Source: Glaesserella parasuis (GTDB lineage: Bacteria; Pseudomonadota; Gammaproteobacteria; Enterobacterales; Pasteurellaceae). From it: a stretch of DNA of 61,307 nucleotides. Where the stretch lies: the NCBI RefSeq assembly GCF_002015085.1, contig NZ_MUXW01000021.1:1-61307 (forward strand). Direction: 5' to 3'. The notes below the pieces were generated by a model. That model ran no database searches and was not told the DNA's origin. It saw nothing but the letters and a program-made list of their open reading frames with translations. Both the position numbers and the translations under genes were made by a program. This document shows, in pieces, positions 42,865 through 52,782 of the stretch; within the stretch, counting starts at the first letter, position 1, and each line of letters opens with the position of its first letter.

Positions 42865-43785
42865 TTATTCTACTTGAAACAAAAAAGGATTAATCGCACT
42901 ACGTGCCAGCCCTTTTTGCTCCATTTCAGCATCAAGGAAAAGCGTACCTAAATCATCGGCGATTGGCTCAACGTGTGGATCTTTATCTTGATACATCACT
43001 TTCAGATAACTCTCACAATCACCACAACTTTCCGCTTTCACTGCTGCGTCCATACTGTCTAAGCTCCAGTAATCGAGCTTGCCTGTCTGCTCACAATTAC
43101 TACACTTCGCACGCACCATATTCCACTCGCTTTCACATAGAGAGCAGTGCAAATAACGTAAACCTTGCGTTTCCCCAAAATGAACCACACTGGCAATCGG
43201 GGCAGAGTTACACACAGGGCAAGTATGGCGTTCTTCACCGTACTCCGCTTTGGTATTGCGAGGAAGTTGCTGAGTTAATTGCACCCAATAAAGCGACAAG
43301 GCCGCCCATAAGAAAACCGCCTTGTCTGCGCCCACCTCTTTATAACGCTCATTCAACAAATGATCCGCCAGCATTTCAAGCTCAGAATTTGAGGCTTTCT
43401 CTAACCATTCCAATGTTGCCAACACAGTATCCGACGCATAAGGCTTAAACTTATCAATAAACGCCAACAGCAATTTCTGCCACTCATCTGACCGCTTAAA
43501 GGTTTTCACATCCAAAGGCTTCACTCCCTGATGAGCTTCCAAATAAGCGGTAAGTTCGCCCACTCTATTTGCAATAGGCTGATTTTCTAATAAATCAAGC
43601 TGAACCTCGACAATGTTCGCCACAAATTCCAAATAATCCCCAAAAGGATTATGTTCAGTCAATTGTCTTAAACGTTTAGCTCGGCGAGCATATAAATTTT
43701 TAGGATTGGCATACAACAACGGCGGATTGTGAAAAGAGCTTGCAGCTTGTTGAATTTCTTCTTGGGGTAAAATACGAATACTCAT
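42865..43785 (-). CDS. fdhE: formate dehydrogenase accessory protein FdhE
   Basis: FdhE is needed for activity of membrane-bound formate dehydrogenases and binds iron through cysteine pairs. The 306-residue protein has CPVC, CSLC, CSNC and CGDC motifs between about residues 185 and 265. The C-terminus is LARSAINPFLFQVE. The N-terminal helical part begins MSIRILPQEEIQQAA. The fdh structural genes are not in the window; selD, which supplies selenium, is. Confidence 0.93.
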   Translation of the reverse strand: MSIRILPQEEIQQAASSFHNPPLLYANPKNLYARRAKRLRQLTEHNPFGDYLEFVANIVEVQLDLLENQPIANRVGELTAYLEAHQGVKPLDVKTFKRSDEWQKLLLAFIDKFKPYASDTVLATLEWLEKASNSELEMLADHLLNERYKEVGADKAVFLWAALSLYWVQLTQQLPRNTKAEYGEERHTCPVCNSAPIASVVHFGETQGLRYLHCSLCESEWNMVRAKCSNCEQTGKLDYWSLDSMDAAVKAESCGDCESYLKVMYQDKDPHVEPIADDLGTLFLDAEMEQKGLARSAINPFLFQVE

Positions 43786-43826
43786 AATTTTTATACCTAT
43801 ATTTACTAAAAATTAAATATTACTTG

Positions 43827-45767
43827 CTATTCAACATCTTTCGGCAATTTATATAACTGATGCTTATATAAATAACTACCTAATAATGCGTGTGCAAGTG
43901 CCTCTTTTTTCATCATCTCAGATTGTTCTTTTGGGTTAAGGCGTTCATTCGCTTTATCATATTCATAACCTTGAGGAGCTTGATTTGGCTTAAGAATAAT
44001 CACATCTTTGCCTTTCATCATGGCCTGCGTTTGGTCATACTGCATAAAGGCACGATTTGGATCGACATTTTGAGTTAAGTCAAAGCCAATCATCGGATAA
44101 TCGCCACTAATGCCTGCAACAGATAATAATGTCGTTGGCATATCAATTTGGCTGACCAAACGATTATCGCGGCGAGGCTCGATATGTTCCCCTAAAATTA
44201 AAGCTGGAATATGGAAATGTTTGATTGGCACAAGGCTATCGCCCGCCACTCGCGAGTCGTGGTCTGCAATAACAAGGAATACCGTATCTTTCCAATAATT
44301 TGATTGTTTCGCCAATTTAAAGAAATACCCTAACGCATAATCCGCATATTTTGCCGCATTATTACGAGTCTGTTTCTCTTTATCAAACAACTCAATTTTA
44401 CCGTCTGGGAACTCAAATGGATCGTGGTTACTCGAAGTAAACACTAAGCTGAAAAACGGTTTATCGCCTTTTGCTAATTCAGTAAAGATTTCGTGTGCTT
44501 TATCAAATAAATCTTCGTCACTCATACCCCAAGTTGAAACAAATTTCGGATTTTTATAATCTTTCTCATCAATGATGGTTTCAAAGCCATTTCCATAAAA
44601 ATAACTCGCCATATTATCGAAATGTTTTTCACCGCCATAAATGAAAGAAGTGCTGTAGCCTTGGCGACGCAATAATTCAGCAATGGTAAAGAAACCGTTT
44701 TGGCTTTTGGTCAATTTAACTGTTGCACGAGCTGGGGTTGGTGTAAAACCTGCAGTAACAGCTTCAATACCACGCACAGAACGTGTGCCTGTTGCGTAAA
44801 TATTTTCAAACAACCAACCTTCTTTAGCAAGTTGATCAAATTCAGGAGTGAGTGGCTTACCGCCCAATGTGCCGACAAACTGAGCGCCAAGGCTTTCTTC
44901 TAGCACAATAACGATATTTTTAGGCTTACCTTGATAGCTTGCCACATTCTTGGTTAATGTTGGAATAACCGTTGAAATATAATCAGAAGCGGGGCGATTA
45001 CGGCTATTTTTTACAATCTCAAACATCTCTTGTTCAGACATTTTGCCATATTGCTCTGAAGATTTTTCTTCATCTTTCAGCTGTTGTACGGCATATAATA
45101 CAGAATAGCCTGAATTGAGAACCAGTGAATTAACCAGTGGATCGCTTGAAAATGCCACCATTGCAGAATTAATGCCACGATGTCCCAATGATGATCTTGC
45201 CCCAGCAAATGCCACTGCAATAATCAACAATGCCATTACAGGACGCAGTTTCCAGCTAGGTAAACGCAGATGTTGAACAGCCCAGCCAGACAGTTTCCAA
45301 TAAATAATGCCTGCGACTGTGGTTGCAACCAAACTGCTAATCACCGCAGTCAAATGTCCATTGGCTAACATTGTAAATACTTCTTTTGGATAAAGTAGAT
45401 ACTCAATAAATAGGCGATTTGGGCGGAAATCATAGGTTTCAATAAACGCAGGAGTTGCGACTTCCATAAAGAGAACAAACACACTGCTTATCGTGAGCCA
45501 AACGCGTAAAATGCCTTTCCAAAGTGTGCCTAACCCATTGTTATGCACCAATAACACCGTAAATAATGCTGGTACACCAAAGAGATAACAAATGGACACA
45601 ATATCCATTCGCAAGCCTTGTAGGAAAAGAGGAAACCAGCCCTCAACCGCAGAAACACGATCTGCTTGCCACAGAGATAATCCAAGGCGTGACAGGCTGA
45701 AAATCATTAAATTTAATCCGATAAAGAAAAAAATCGGAAACAAAATAAAGCGGGTATTTTTTTGCAT
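43827..45767 (-). CDS. LtaS/MdoB-family membrane sulfatase-like phosphotransferase
   Basis: The 646-residue protein has five membrane segments in the first ~210 residues, then a periplasmic alkaline-phosphatase-like domain. Metal and active-site motifs are VLEESLGAQ, the nucleophile region YATGTRSVRGIEA (Thr), YGGEKHFDN and VIADHDSRV. The family includes lipoteichoic acid synthases and phosphoglycerol/phosphoethanolamine transferases. In a Gram-negative cell a glycan- or lipid-modifying role is likely (inference). The ATG at 45767 lies 4 bp after the MOSC gene stop; an in-frame start at 45812 overlaps that gene. Confidence 0.8.
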   Translation of the reverse strand: MQKNTRFILFPIFFFIGLNLMIFSLSRLGLSLWQADRVSAVEGWFPLFLQGLRMDIVSICYLFGVPALFTVLLVHNNGLGTLWKGILRVWLTISSVFVLFMEVATPAFIETYDFRPNRLFIEYLLYPKEVFTMLANGHLTAVISSLVATTVAGIIYWKLSGWAVQHLRLPSWKLRPVMALLIIAVAFAGARSSLGHRGINSAMVAFSSDPLVNSLVLNSGYSVLYAVQQLKDEEKSSEQYGKMSEQEMFEIVKNSRNRPASDYISTVIPTLTKNVASYQGKPKNIVIVLEESLGAQFVGTLGGKPLTPEFDQLAKEGWLFENIYATGTRSVRGIEAVTAGFTPTPARATVKLTKSQNGFFTIAELLRRQGYSTSFIYGGEKHFDNMASYFYGNGFETIIDEKDYKNPKFVSTWGMSDEDLFDKAHEIFTELAKGDKPFFSLVFTSSNHDPFEFPDGKIELFDKEKQTRNNAAKYADYALGYFFKLAKQSNYWKDTVFLVIADHDSRVAGDSLVPIKHFHIPALILGEHIEPRRDNRLVSQIDMPTTLLSVAGISGDYPMIGFDLTQNVDPNRAFMQYDQTQAMMKGKDVIILKPNQAPQGYEYDKANERLNPKEQSEMMKKEALAHALLGSYLYKHQLYKLPKDVE

Positions 45768-45771
45768 AAAA

Positions 45772-46560
45772 TTACTCTGAAATTGTAATGTAATCCCCAA
45801 CTCGAATAACACCGCTTGTTTGTGGCACTAAATGCACCCCAAAAATTGGCTTACCTTTCTCATTGGTGTGGTGTTGTTTTAAGGTCCGAAAAGGTTCTGC
45901 ATTCGGATCCAATTCAAGGGTCTGTGGATCTCGGGTGATTAAAATACAGCGTGTGCAAGGTTGAGCTACCTCAAATTCTACTGTGCCAATTTTCACCTGC
46001 TTCCACCTTTCTTCTTCAAAGGCTTGAATACCATCTATGACAACATTTGCTCGAAACTGTTCCATCGAAACAGGTACTGGCGACCATTGTTGTAGTTGTT
46101 TTAAGGATTGTTCAGACACCAATAAAAGTGGATTACTGTCTGCAAAACTTAACGGTTGAGGTTCAAAATGTTTTACCATTCGTTGTGACTGTTCGCCTAG
46201 CCAACGTAGCTGAACTTCACGCCCAAATTTTTGGCTTAACCATTGATTTACCGCGTTGTTCGCCACCCAAGATGGAAAATGACTTCCCCAAACTTCGCTA
46301 GATCGCTGTTGAGTAAAATCGTTATACAGTGCCACACATCGCTCGCCACAATCAGATTGAATGACAATTCCCGTTGAAATGGGAAATGCAGCTAAACGAT
46401 ATAACATCTGTTCTTTGCGAGCCGTGATAAAAGTTCCATCTACTTCGGTAATCATAAATTCACGGTCAAAATTCAGCCCTTGTGGCAAAACAAAAGCCTG
46501 CTCTACCCGATACGCCTGAGTAGATTTAATCGGATAAAGACAAATTTGTGTGACTTGCAT
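45772..46560 (-). CDS. MOSC-domain protein, YcbX-like, without ferredoxin domain
   Basis: A 262-residue protein with an MOSC N-terminal beta-barrel (QVTQICLYPIKSTQAYRVEQA, LNFDREFMITEVDG). The MOSC domain proper follows (FRANVVIDGIQAFEEERW, QPCTRCILITRD with the molybdenum-binding Cys). E. coli YcbX is about 369 residues and ends in a 2Fe-2S ferredoxin domain, absent here. YcbX-type proteins detoxify N-hydroxylated bases using molybdenum cofactor. The ATG at 46560 has AGGGGA upstream; a further ATG at 46605 has not. Confidence 0.82.
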   Translation of the reverse strand: MQVTQICLYPIKSTQAYRVEQAFVLPQGLNFDREFMITEVDGTFITARKEQMLYRLAAFPISTGIVIQSDCGERCVALYNDFTQQRSSEVWGSHFPSWVANNAVNQWLSQKFGREVQLRWLGEQSQRMVKHFEPQPLSFADSNPLLLVSEQSLKQLQQWSPVPVSMEQFRANVVIDGIQAFEEERWKQVKIGTVEFEVAQPCTRCILITRDPQTLELDPNAEPFRTLKQHHTNEKGKPIFGVHLVPQTSGVIRVGDYITISE

Positions 46561-46661
46561 AAGTTCCCCTCTAAATTTAGGCGATAAACAATAGCAGAAA
46601 ATCATCTACTTTTATATCGTTCTCAAGTAAAATATCGGGATTATTTGAAAAGGAATAGACT

Positions 46662-46886
46662 ATGGCAAAGAAACCTACCCTAGATTTTGAAACCACACTC
46701 AAAGAGCTTGAGGAAATCGTCAATCGTCTTGAAACCGGCGATCTTCCTTTAGAAGAAGCCTTAAATGAGTTTGAAACCGCAGTAAAATTGGTGCAACAAG
46801 GGCAAGAACGCTTACAAAAAGCGGAACAACGTATCCAAATTTTGCTACAAAAAGATGAACATTCAGATCTTACGGATTATCCATAA
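46662..46886 (+). CDS. xseB: exodeoxyribonuclease VII small subunit
   Basis: A 74-residue helical hairpin protein: DFETTLKELEEIVNRLETGD, then LPLEEALNEFETAVKLVQQG. This is the complete XseB family pattern. It binds XseA to form exonuclease VII, which degrades single-stranded DNA. The stop codon overlaps the ispA start by one base. Confidence 0.95.
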   Translation: MAKKPTLDFETTLKELEEIVNRLETGDLPLEEALNEFETAVKLVQQGQERLQKAEQRIQILLQKDEHSDLTDYP

Positions 46887-47779
46887 TGAATTACGACCTT
46901 TTCGCTGAATTAAGCCAATATCAACAACGTATCAACTATTTTTTAAGCGAGCAACTTTCGCAATATCCAGCCTACAACACACCGCTTGTTGAAGCGATGT
47001 CTTATGCTGTTTTGCTTGGTGGCAAACGAGTTCGCCCTTTCTTAATTTATGCTACAGGGAAAATGCTAGGCGTGCCACTTGCTCAACTTGACCATTCAGC
47101 AGGGGCAATGGAAGCCATTCACGCCTATTCATTGGTTCACGATGATTTACCTGCAATGGATAATGATACCCTTCGTCGAGGCAAGCCAACTTGCCATATT
47201 GCTTTTGATGAAGCAACAGCTATTTTGGCTGGCGATGCACTACAAAGCTTTGCCTTTGAATTACTGGCATTTGACCCAAGTCTAACCGCAGAGCAGAAGG
47301 TGGCACAAATGCAATGGCTTGCAAAATCCGCTGGGGCAAAAGGTATGTGTTTGGGGCAAAGTTTAGATTTACAATCTGAGCATAAAGCCATTGCCCTTGA
47401 TGAACTTGAACGTATTCATCGTAATAAAACTGGGGCGTTGATCCTTGCCTCTGTAATGATGGGATTTAATCTATCCGCTTACGCCCAAGATCATCAGATT
47501 AAACAACAGCTTGTACAATATGCTGAAGCAATCGGGCTGGCTTTCCAAGTACAAGACGATATTCTTGATGTGATTGGTCATAGTGAAATCATTGGTAAAA
47601 CCGCAGGTTCAGATCAAGCGTTGGATAAAAGCACTTATCCAAAACTGCTGGGGTTAGAGGGGGCGAAACAAAAAGCTGAGAGCCTCTACCAGACAGCCCT
47701 AAAAGCACTAGAAACCTTGCCTTTTGATACTACGGCTCTTGCTGCTTTGGCTGAGTTTATTGTGAAACGTGAAAATTAA
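46886..47779 (+). CDS. ispA: farnesyl diphosphate synthase
   Basis: IspA condenses isopentenyl diphosphate with DMAPP and then geranyl diphosphate. The 297-residue protein has GGKRVRPFLIYATG, the first Asp-rich motif HDDLPAMDNDTLRRG and the second VQDDILDVIG, with KTAGSDQALDKSTYP after it. The xseB-ispA order is conserved in gammaproteobacteria, but dxs does not follow here. Confidence 0.95.
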   Translation: MNYDLFAELSQYQQRINYFLSEQLSQYPAYNTPLVEAMSYAVLLGGKRVRPFLIYATGKMLGVPLAQLDHSAGAMEAIHAYSLVHDDLPAMDNDTLRRGKPTCHIAFDEATAILAGDALQSFAFELLAFDPSLTAEQKVAQMQWLAKSAGAKGMCLGQSLDLQSEHKAIALDELERIHRNKTGALILASVMMGFNLSAYAQDHQIKQQLVQYAEAIGLAFQVQDDILDVIGHSEIIGKTAGSDQALDKSTYPKLLGLEGAKQKAESLYQTALKALETLPFDTTALAALAEFIVKREN

Positions 47780-47790
47780 CCCCTGTTTAC

Positions 47791-47815
47791 AGGCATAAGA
47801 GTAGTACTTATGCCT
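47791..47815. terminator. bidirectional hairpin between ispA and ydgA
   Basis: AGGCATAAG-AGTAGTA-CTTATGCCT, a 9-bp perfect stem in the 45-bp gap between two convergent genes. Confidence 0.55.
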
Positions 47816-47824
47816 ATTTACTTA

Positions 47825-49192
47825 TCAATGATTTAACCCAAGCATTATCATAAACAATGCCCCTTGCACTGCAGCTTCAGGAACATCTCTGCCATTCAAA
47901 TTGACTTTTCCCTGATCAATGGACAATTTCATTTTCAGGCTATCTTTATCCGAAGTAGCTAATGAGCTGGCTTGAGCTTGATATGCAAACTCACTGATCG
48001 TTTGTTTTGCTTTCTGTTCAGCTTCTTCTTTCGGTAAGCCTTCCTGTTGATTTAGCTGTGTCACTAATACTTCTAACGAAGGTAACTTGAATTGAGTTTC
48101 TAACACTGACGCTTTAAATATTTTTAGAACATCTTCCATTCCTTTGAATTGACTTGGATCGAATTTATCTAAATTTAAATTCAAAGACAGACTATTTTTT
48201 CCTTTTTCGTTCTCTAAGCTAAGCTCTTTAATTTGTAATTTCGGCGATTTAGTAAAAGCCGATAGTACCACATCACCAGCTTCCGCAGACTCTAATTTTT
48301 CTAGGGAAGAAGCATAATGCATTAATTCATTAGCACTCTCTGCGTCAAGCTCCATCGAACTATCAACGTTGAGCTTACCTAAGTTAAGTTTATTTTGAGC
48401 TATCAACTCTCCAGTAAGGCTCCCCGTTGAAGTCCAGCGATCCTTTTCTAAAGTATTTTTACCCTGACTGGAAAGATTTGTGAAAGCAAAAGGTGCTTTT
48501 CCATCAAACGAGTAACGAACCATTTTAGAAATGAACTCATAATTGCCTAAACTAAGCTCAGGGTATTTTTCATTTGAGGTAAAATCAGCTTTGTAAAGGG
48601 TATCTTGGATTTCTATCCTAGTATTTGCTTGATCTTGATATTGATAGGACGGAATTTGGCTACTGAATTTTCCTGATTTTTGTGCTGGATTGTACTCGAA
48701 CTCAATCTGGGTCTTTGCCAGCTCCCAAGTTTCGCCTTTGAAAGGATTGAGGCTAAACTCACCGCTTAAATTACCTGCATAGCTAATATCCGTTTGCCCT
48801 TCGGTAAATGGGGTCTGTAGATTGAATTTTTCAGGTAAATGAAGTTTGCTCTCAACGCTCATCATTGCAGGCATTAAGTTTACTTGGCTAAGGCGATTTA
48901 ACGGTAGTGGGCCGTGAAAGAGTTTATCATTGCCTTGTAGCTGATAACGCTCATCAACCGTTCCTACCTCTAAGATATATTTCACATCAGAACTGAAAAA
49001 ATGGCGTTCAAATTTAACATCTTTAATTTCTGCATCTATGCCATAGATCTTCAATGATTTAAGGCTTTGATTACCTTGTTGCACCAATTGTTGATAGTGT
49101 TGTTCTGCTTGTAGTCCAGTGTACCAACTGCCCCCAACGACAGCAACGCCAAGAATGCCAGCAAGGGCAAGGGTAATTTTAGTTAATTTCAT
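47825..49192 (-). CDS. ydgA: YdgA-family protein (DUF945)
   Basis: A 455-residue protein with one N-terminal membrane anchor (ITLALAGILGVAVVGGSWYTG) and a large periplasmic part rich in beta-strands. The family mark is an N-terminal YxxxxxQGNQSLKSL-type helix, FFSSDVKYILEVG, and the segment HGPLPLNRLSQVNLMPAM. The function of the family is not settled. It lies 49 bp after fadJ on the same strand. Confidence 0.8.
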   Translation of the reverse strand: MKLTKITLALAGILGVAVVGGSWYTGLQAEQHYQQLVQQGNQSLKSLKIYGIDAEIKDVKFERHFFSSDVKYILEVGTVDERYQLQGNDKLFHGPLPLNRLSQVNLMPAMMSVESKLHLPEKFNLQTPFTEGQTDISYAGNLSGEFSLNPFKGETWELAKTQIEFEYNPAQKSGKFSSQIPSYQYQDQANTRIEIQDTLYKADFTSNEKYPELSLGNYEFISKMVRYSFDGKAPFAFTNLSSQGKNTLEKDRWTSTGSLTGELIAQNKLNLGKLNVDSSMELDAESANELMHYASSLEKLESAEAGDVVLSAFTKSPKLQIKELSLENEKGKNSLSLNLNLDKFDPSQFKGMEDVLKIFKASVLETQFKLPSLEVLVTQLNQQEGLPKEEAEQKAKQTISEFAYQAQASSLATSDKDSLKMKLSIDQGKVNLNGRDVPEAAVQGALFMIMLGLNH

Positions 49193-49241
49193 CGTTGTTC
49201 CTCTTTATTATCTCTCAAGTAAAGTGATAGAAAGCCTTTGG

Positions 49242-51362
49242 TTATGCCTTTTCCGCTCTTTCTACTAACCACTCACAAGGCGTAAAACGCTCGCCATATT
49301 GTTGCGTATGCTTGCGTAACTGGCGAACAAGCTCTTTTGCCCCAATCTTGTTAATATAGGCATACACACCGCCTCGGAAATCAGGGAAATCCACCCCAAA
49401 TACAGAAGCAACGTTACCTTCATCAGTTGAACGAATAACTTGATCTCGTAAACACCAACAGGCTTCATTTAACATTCTCAATACACAACGACGGGCAATG
49501 TCTTCAGCTTCCATATCGTTTCGCATAATAGTTTCCATCGTGTGATAAATGCTTTTATCCTCTTGAGTGCGTGCCCCTCTTGTGTCGTAGAGATAGAAGC
49601 CTCGTTTATTTTTACGTCCTTTACGATCATCTCCCGTCAAACGCTCAATAACCGTCGGTAAAGCGAAACGTTTACCCAATTCGCTCACCATTGCAGGATT
49701 AGATTTAACAATAATATCCAAGCCAATTTCATCGATCATTGCAAGCGGTCCGATCTTAAAGCCAAATTCCTGTAAGGCACGATCGATAAATTCGATCCCT
49801 TCCCCTTCGGATAAACACTCAATGGCTTCAAGCAAGAATGGCGTAAGAATACGGTTAATAAAGAACCCTTCTTTATCTGCGACAAGCATCGGAATTTTTC
49901 CTTGCTGGATCGCAAAATGAATTGCCGTTGAAACCGCTCGCTGACAAGTTTTTTCGTGCGGAATAATCTCCACCATCAGACGTTTAGTCACAGGGCTAAA
50001 ATAGTGCAAACCGATTACATTTTCAGGGCGTTTGGCGACAAAAGCAATGTCACGGATTGCAAAGGTTGAGGTATTTGTGGCAAAAATCGCATTTTCATCG
50101 TAATAATTTTCGCTCTCTTGCACCATTTGCTGTTTGAGTTCTAATTTCTCATAAACCGCTTCAACGATAAAATCTGTCGATTTCGCCGCAACTAAGCGTT
50201 CACCGCCCGTAATTAAATTCATTCGTTGGATCATTTCACCGTGACTAAGCTGTTTCTTACTCACTGCTTTTTGCATTAAGCCATAACAAGTCTGCAACGC
50301 TTTTTGAATTTCTGACGGGTGAATATCCTTAATTCTGACAGGAATTTGAGCATTATTTGCCGTCAAGTAAGCAATACCTGCCCCCATATAGCCACTGCCC
50401 AACACCGTTACTTGTTGCACATCTCGCACCTGAGCCAAGTGCTGATATTGCTCTTTCATTGCTCGTTCAGTCTGCTTCAAATTCATTAATACCTGAGCTT
50501 GCTCCGTGTGCATTAACTTCACCAACGCATTTTGCTCTAAAGCTAACCCAGCTTTAAAATGTGGCTCTTTTAACAATGCCAACATTTCCTCAACTGCAGG
50601 ATAGTTGCCAAAAGCCTTATCCCACACTCGATTTTCAATATGAGCCAAGTATTTTTCACGGATAAACTTATTGCCCTCAAGCTGTTTACGCCATTTTTTA
50701 ACCTTATCAAGCGGATTTTTATGGTCAATTTTTTGCACTTTATGATTAAGCAACAACTGATATGCCGTTTCAAATAGATTGCTAGCAGGAATAAGTTTAT
50801 CCACCAAACCAATTTTTAACGCTTTTTCCACCCCAATTTTCTGCCCAGATAAAAGCATTGTGACTGCATTTTGCAAGCCGACTAAACGAGGCAAACGCTG
50901 TGTCCCCCCAGCAAAAGGCAAAATCCTCGAACGAATTTGTGGCATTGCAAATTTGGTATAACTTTCCTCGCTGGCAATACGATAATCACACGCCAACGCC
51001 AGCTCTAGCCCCACGCCATAACAGCCACCATCAATCACTGCAACCACAGGCATTTTGAGCGTATTAATTTCACGCATTACTAACTGAGCATTATGAGATA
51101 AGGTTTTCAACTGCTCATCATTTTTACCACACAAATAATCAGGATCATACCCCTGAATAAAACCTTTCGTTTTACCCGAAACAAAAATCACGCCTCGAGC
51201 CTGTTGATAAATCACAGAACCCATCACATCGCGTAAATCTTCGATAAACGGCTCAGGCAACCAGTTTTGCGATTTACCTTTTACATCAATACGAACAATG
51301 GCAATTCGATTATCATCAATCTCAACGTGAAAAGGTGAGATATATTGTGCTTGTGTTGTCAT
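49242..51362 (-). CDS. fadJ: fatty acid oxidation complex alpha subunit FadJ
   Basis: A 706-residue bifunctional enoyl-CoA hydratase and 3-hydroxyacyl-CoA dehydrogenase. The crotonase domain (about 1-190) has IDGGCYGVGLELALACDYRIA and the catalytic Glu region FAMPQIRSRILPFAGGTQRL. The NAD-binding site is VTVLGSGYMGAGIAYLT (about 318-334). ATNTSTFAIRDIA and GLHYFSPVTKRLMVEIIP complete the dehydrogenase. FadJ with FadI forms the version of beta-oxidation used without oxygen in E. coli. It starts 4 bp after fadI. Confidence 0.93.
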   Translation of the reverse strand: MTTQAQYISPFHVEIDDNRIAIVRIDVKGKSQNWLPEPFIEDLRDVMGSVIYQQARGVIFVSGKTKGFIQGYDPDYLCGKNDEQLKTLSHNAQLVMREINTLKMPVVAVIDGGCYGVGLELALACDYRIASEESYTKFAMPQIRSRILPFAGGTQRLPRLVGLQNAVTMLLSGQKIGVEKALKIGLVDKLIPASNLFETAYQLLLNHKVQKIDHKNPLDKVKKWRKQLEGNKFIREKYLAHIENRVWDKAFGNYPAVEEMLALLKEPHFKAGLALEQNALVKLMHTEQAQVLMNLKQTERAMKEQYQHLAQVRDVQQVTVLGSGYMGAGIAYLTANNAQIPVRIKDIHPSEIQKALQTCYGLMQKAVSKKQLSHGEMIQRMNLITGGERLVAAKSTDFIVEAVYEKLELKQQMVQESENYYDENAIFATNTSTFAIRDIAFVAKRPENVIGLHYFSPVTKRLMVEIIPHEKTCQRAVSTAIHFAIQQGKIPMLVADKEGFFINRILTPFLLEAIECLSEGEGIEFIDRALQEFGFKIGPLAMIDEIGLDIIVKSNPAMVSELGKRFALPTVIERLTGDDRKGRKNKRGFYLYDTRGARTQEDKSIYHTMETIMRNDMEAEDIARRCVLRMLNEACWCLRDQVIRSTDEGNVASVFGVDFPDFRGGVYAYINKIGAKELVRQLRKHTQQYGERFTPCEWLVERAEKA

Positions 51363-51366
51363 ACTG

Positions 51367-52671
51367 TTACTCGCTTTCCAAAATCATTGCAGAACCTAAT
51401 CCACCTAATCCACTTGAGGCAATCAACGACAATCCACCTCCCTTACGTTTCAACGCTTTCAACGATTGAATTAAAATGCGTAAACTGGTCGCCGCACGAG
51501 GATTACCAAAAGCAATAGAACCGCCCAAATGGTTCAACTTCTCAGGATCAATTTCCCCAATACAAGCGGAACGATTAAGCTGTTTTTTAGCAAAATCATC
51601 TGAAGTAAACAGCTTCATATTCACCAGCATCTGGCTGGCAGAGGTTTCGTGAATATCAATAAAATCCAAATCAGACAAGGTCACATTTGCACGCTCAAGG
51701 GCAAGATAGCTTGCCACCGTTGCCCCCATAAACATATTTTGCCAAATATCATTGCCTGTAATGGCGTAGCTACGAATATAACCTAATGGGTCTAAGCCTA
51801 ATTCTTTCGCTTTTTGCTCTCTCATCAGTAACACCGCCGCCGCTCCATCTACAGGTCGTGGCATATTTGCTTCTGTGACTGTTGCATAGCTCTTATTCAT
51901 TAACGGCGAAAATTTTTCATAGTAAGCCGCTTTAGAGGCCGAAGAAATCAAACTATCAGACACCACAAAATCAGTATAAGGACGAGGGAATGAAGGCATC
52001 ACTTCATCTTTTAACAACCCTAATTTCCACGCATTTTGTGCTTTAATGTGAGAATTTAACGCATATTCGTCCTGAGCTTCACGGCTAATGTGGAATTGCT
52101 GTGCCATCTGCTCAGAAATTTCCGCTACAGACATTTGGGTCATATAATCTTTGAGATTAACTCCGTGAGGTTTAAGCTCTTTCCACGAAAATTCACGGAA
52201 CAAACGATACTTATCATCTAAGGTTGGTGCATTAAAAATCGCCTTGAGCTTGTGAATAACACGAGGACTGATACTAAAAGGCGCATTAGAAATCGAATCC
52301 GCTCCCCCTGCAATCCCTGCAGAAATCGAACCGCTAATAATACTTCCAGCCACATTTACTAACGCCTGTAACCCAGACAAACAAGAGCTACTCAAAGTAT
52401 AAGCCTGCACATAAGGCATATTTAACGCCAACGCAATTTCACGAGAAGGGTTAGGAATATCAGGCTGTTGAATAACTTGCCCGAAAACAAGCTGTTCAAT
52501 ATGTTGATGACCAACGGCAGCACGACTAAGTAGCTCGTTTGTTACCATTGTACCTAAATCTGTTGCATAGGAAGATTTAAATCCTGTATCACGATGAACA
52601 AAAGGTGTGCGTAATCCAGCAACAATCGCCACTCGCTCACCTTGTGCCGTTAAGAGATTTTGTTTAGCCAT
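51367..52671 (-). CDS. fadI: acetyl-CoA C-acyltransferase FadI
   Basis: A 434-residue thiolase. The nucleophilic Cys is in LSSSCLSGLQALVNVAG (near residue 98). IDIHETSASQMLVNMKL and GGSIAFGNPRAATSLRI bring the second active-site residues, and SLIASSGLGGLGSAMILE is the C-terminal glycine-rich end. FadI length and the fadI-fadJ order separate it from FadA. Acyl-CoA dehydrogenase and ligase genes are not nearby. Confidence 0.93.
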   Translation of the reverse strand: MAKQNLLTAQGERVAIVAGLRTPFVHRDTGFKSSYATDLGTMVTNELLSRAAVGHQHIEQLVFGQVIQQPDIPNPSREIALALNMPYVQAYTLSSSCLSGLQALVNVAGSIISGSISAGIAGGADSISNAPFSISPRVIHKLKAIFNAPTLDDKYRLFREFSWKELKPHGVNLKDYMTQMSVAEISEQMAQQFHISREAQDEYALNSHIKAQNAWKLGLLKDEVMPSFPRPYTDFVVSDSLISSASKAAYYEKFSPLMNKSYATVTEANMPRPVDGAAAVLLMREQKAKELGLDPLGYIRSYAITGNDIWQNMFMGATVASYLALERANVTLSDLDFIDIHETSASQMLVNMKLFTSDDFAKKQLNRSACIGEIDPEKLNHLGGSIAFGNPRAATSLRILIQSLKALKRKGGGLSLIASSGLGGLGSAMILESE

Positions 52672-52724
52672 TTTATAGATAATTCAAGATAGAAATGATG
52701 CGGATTTTATCACGCTTTATCTAG

Positions 52725-52761
52725 AATAAAAAATGGCTCAATCACATTTGATTGAACCATT
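52725..52761 (-). terminator. terminator of the lutABC operon
   Basis: On the minus strand AATGGTTCAATCA, loop AATG, TGATTGAGCCATT with one mismatch, then TTTTATTC. It separates lutC from fadI, so the two are not one operon. Confidence 0.7.
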
Positions 52762-52782
52762 CCATTCGCAGTAACAATTTAT

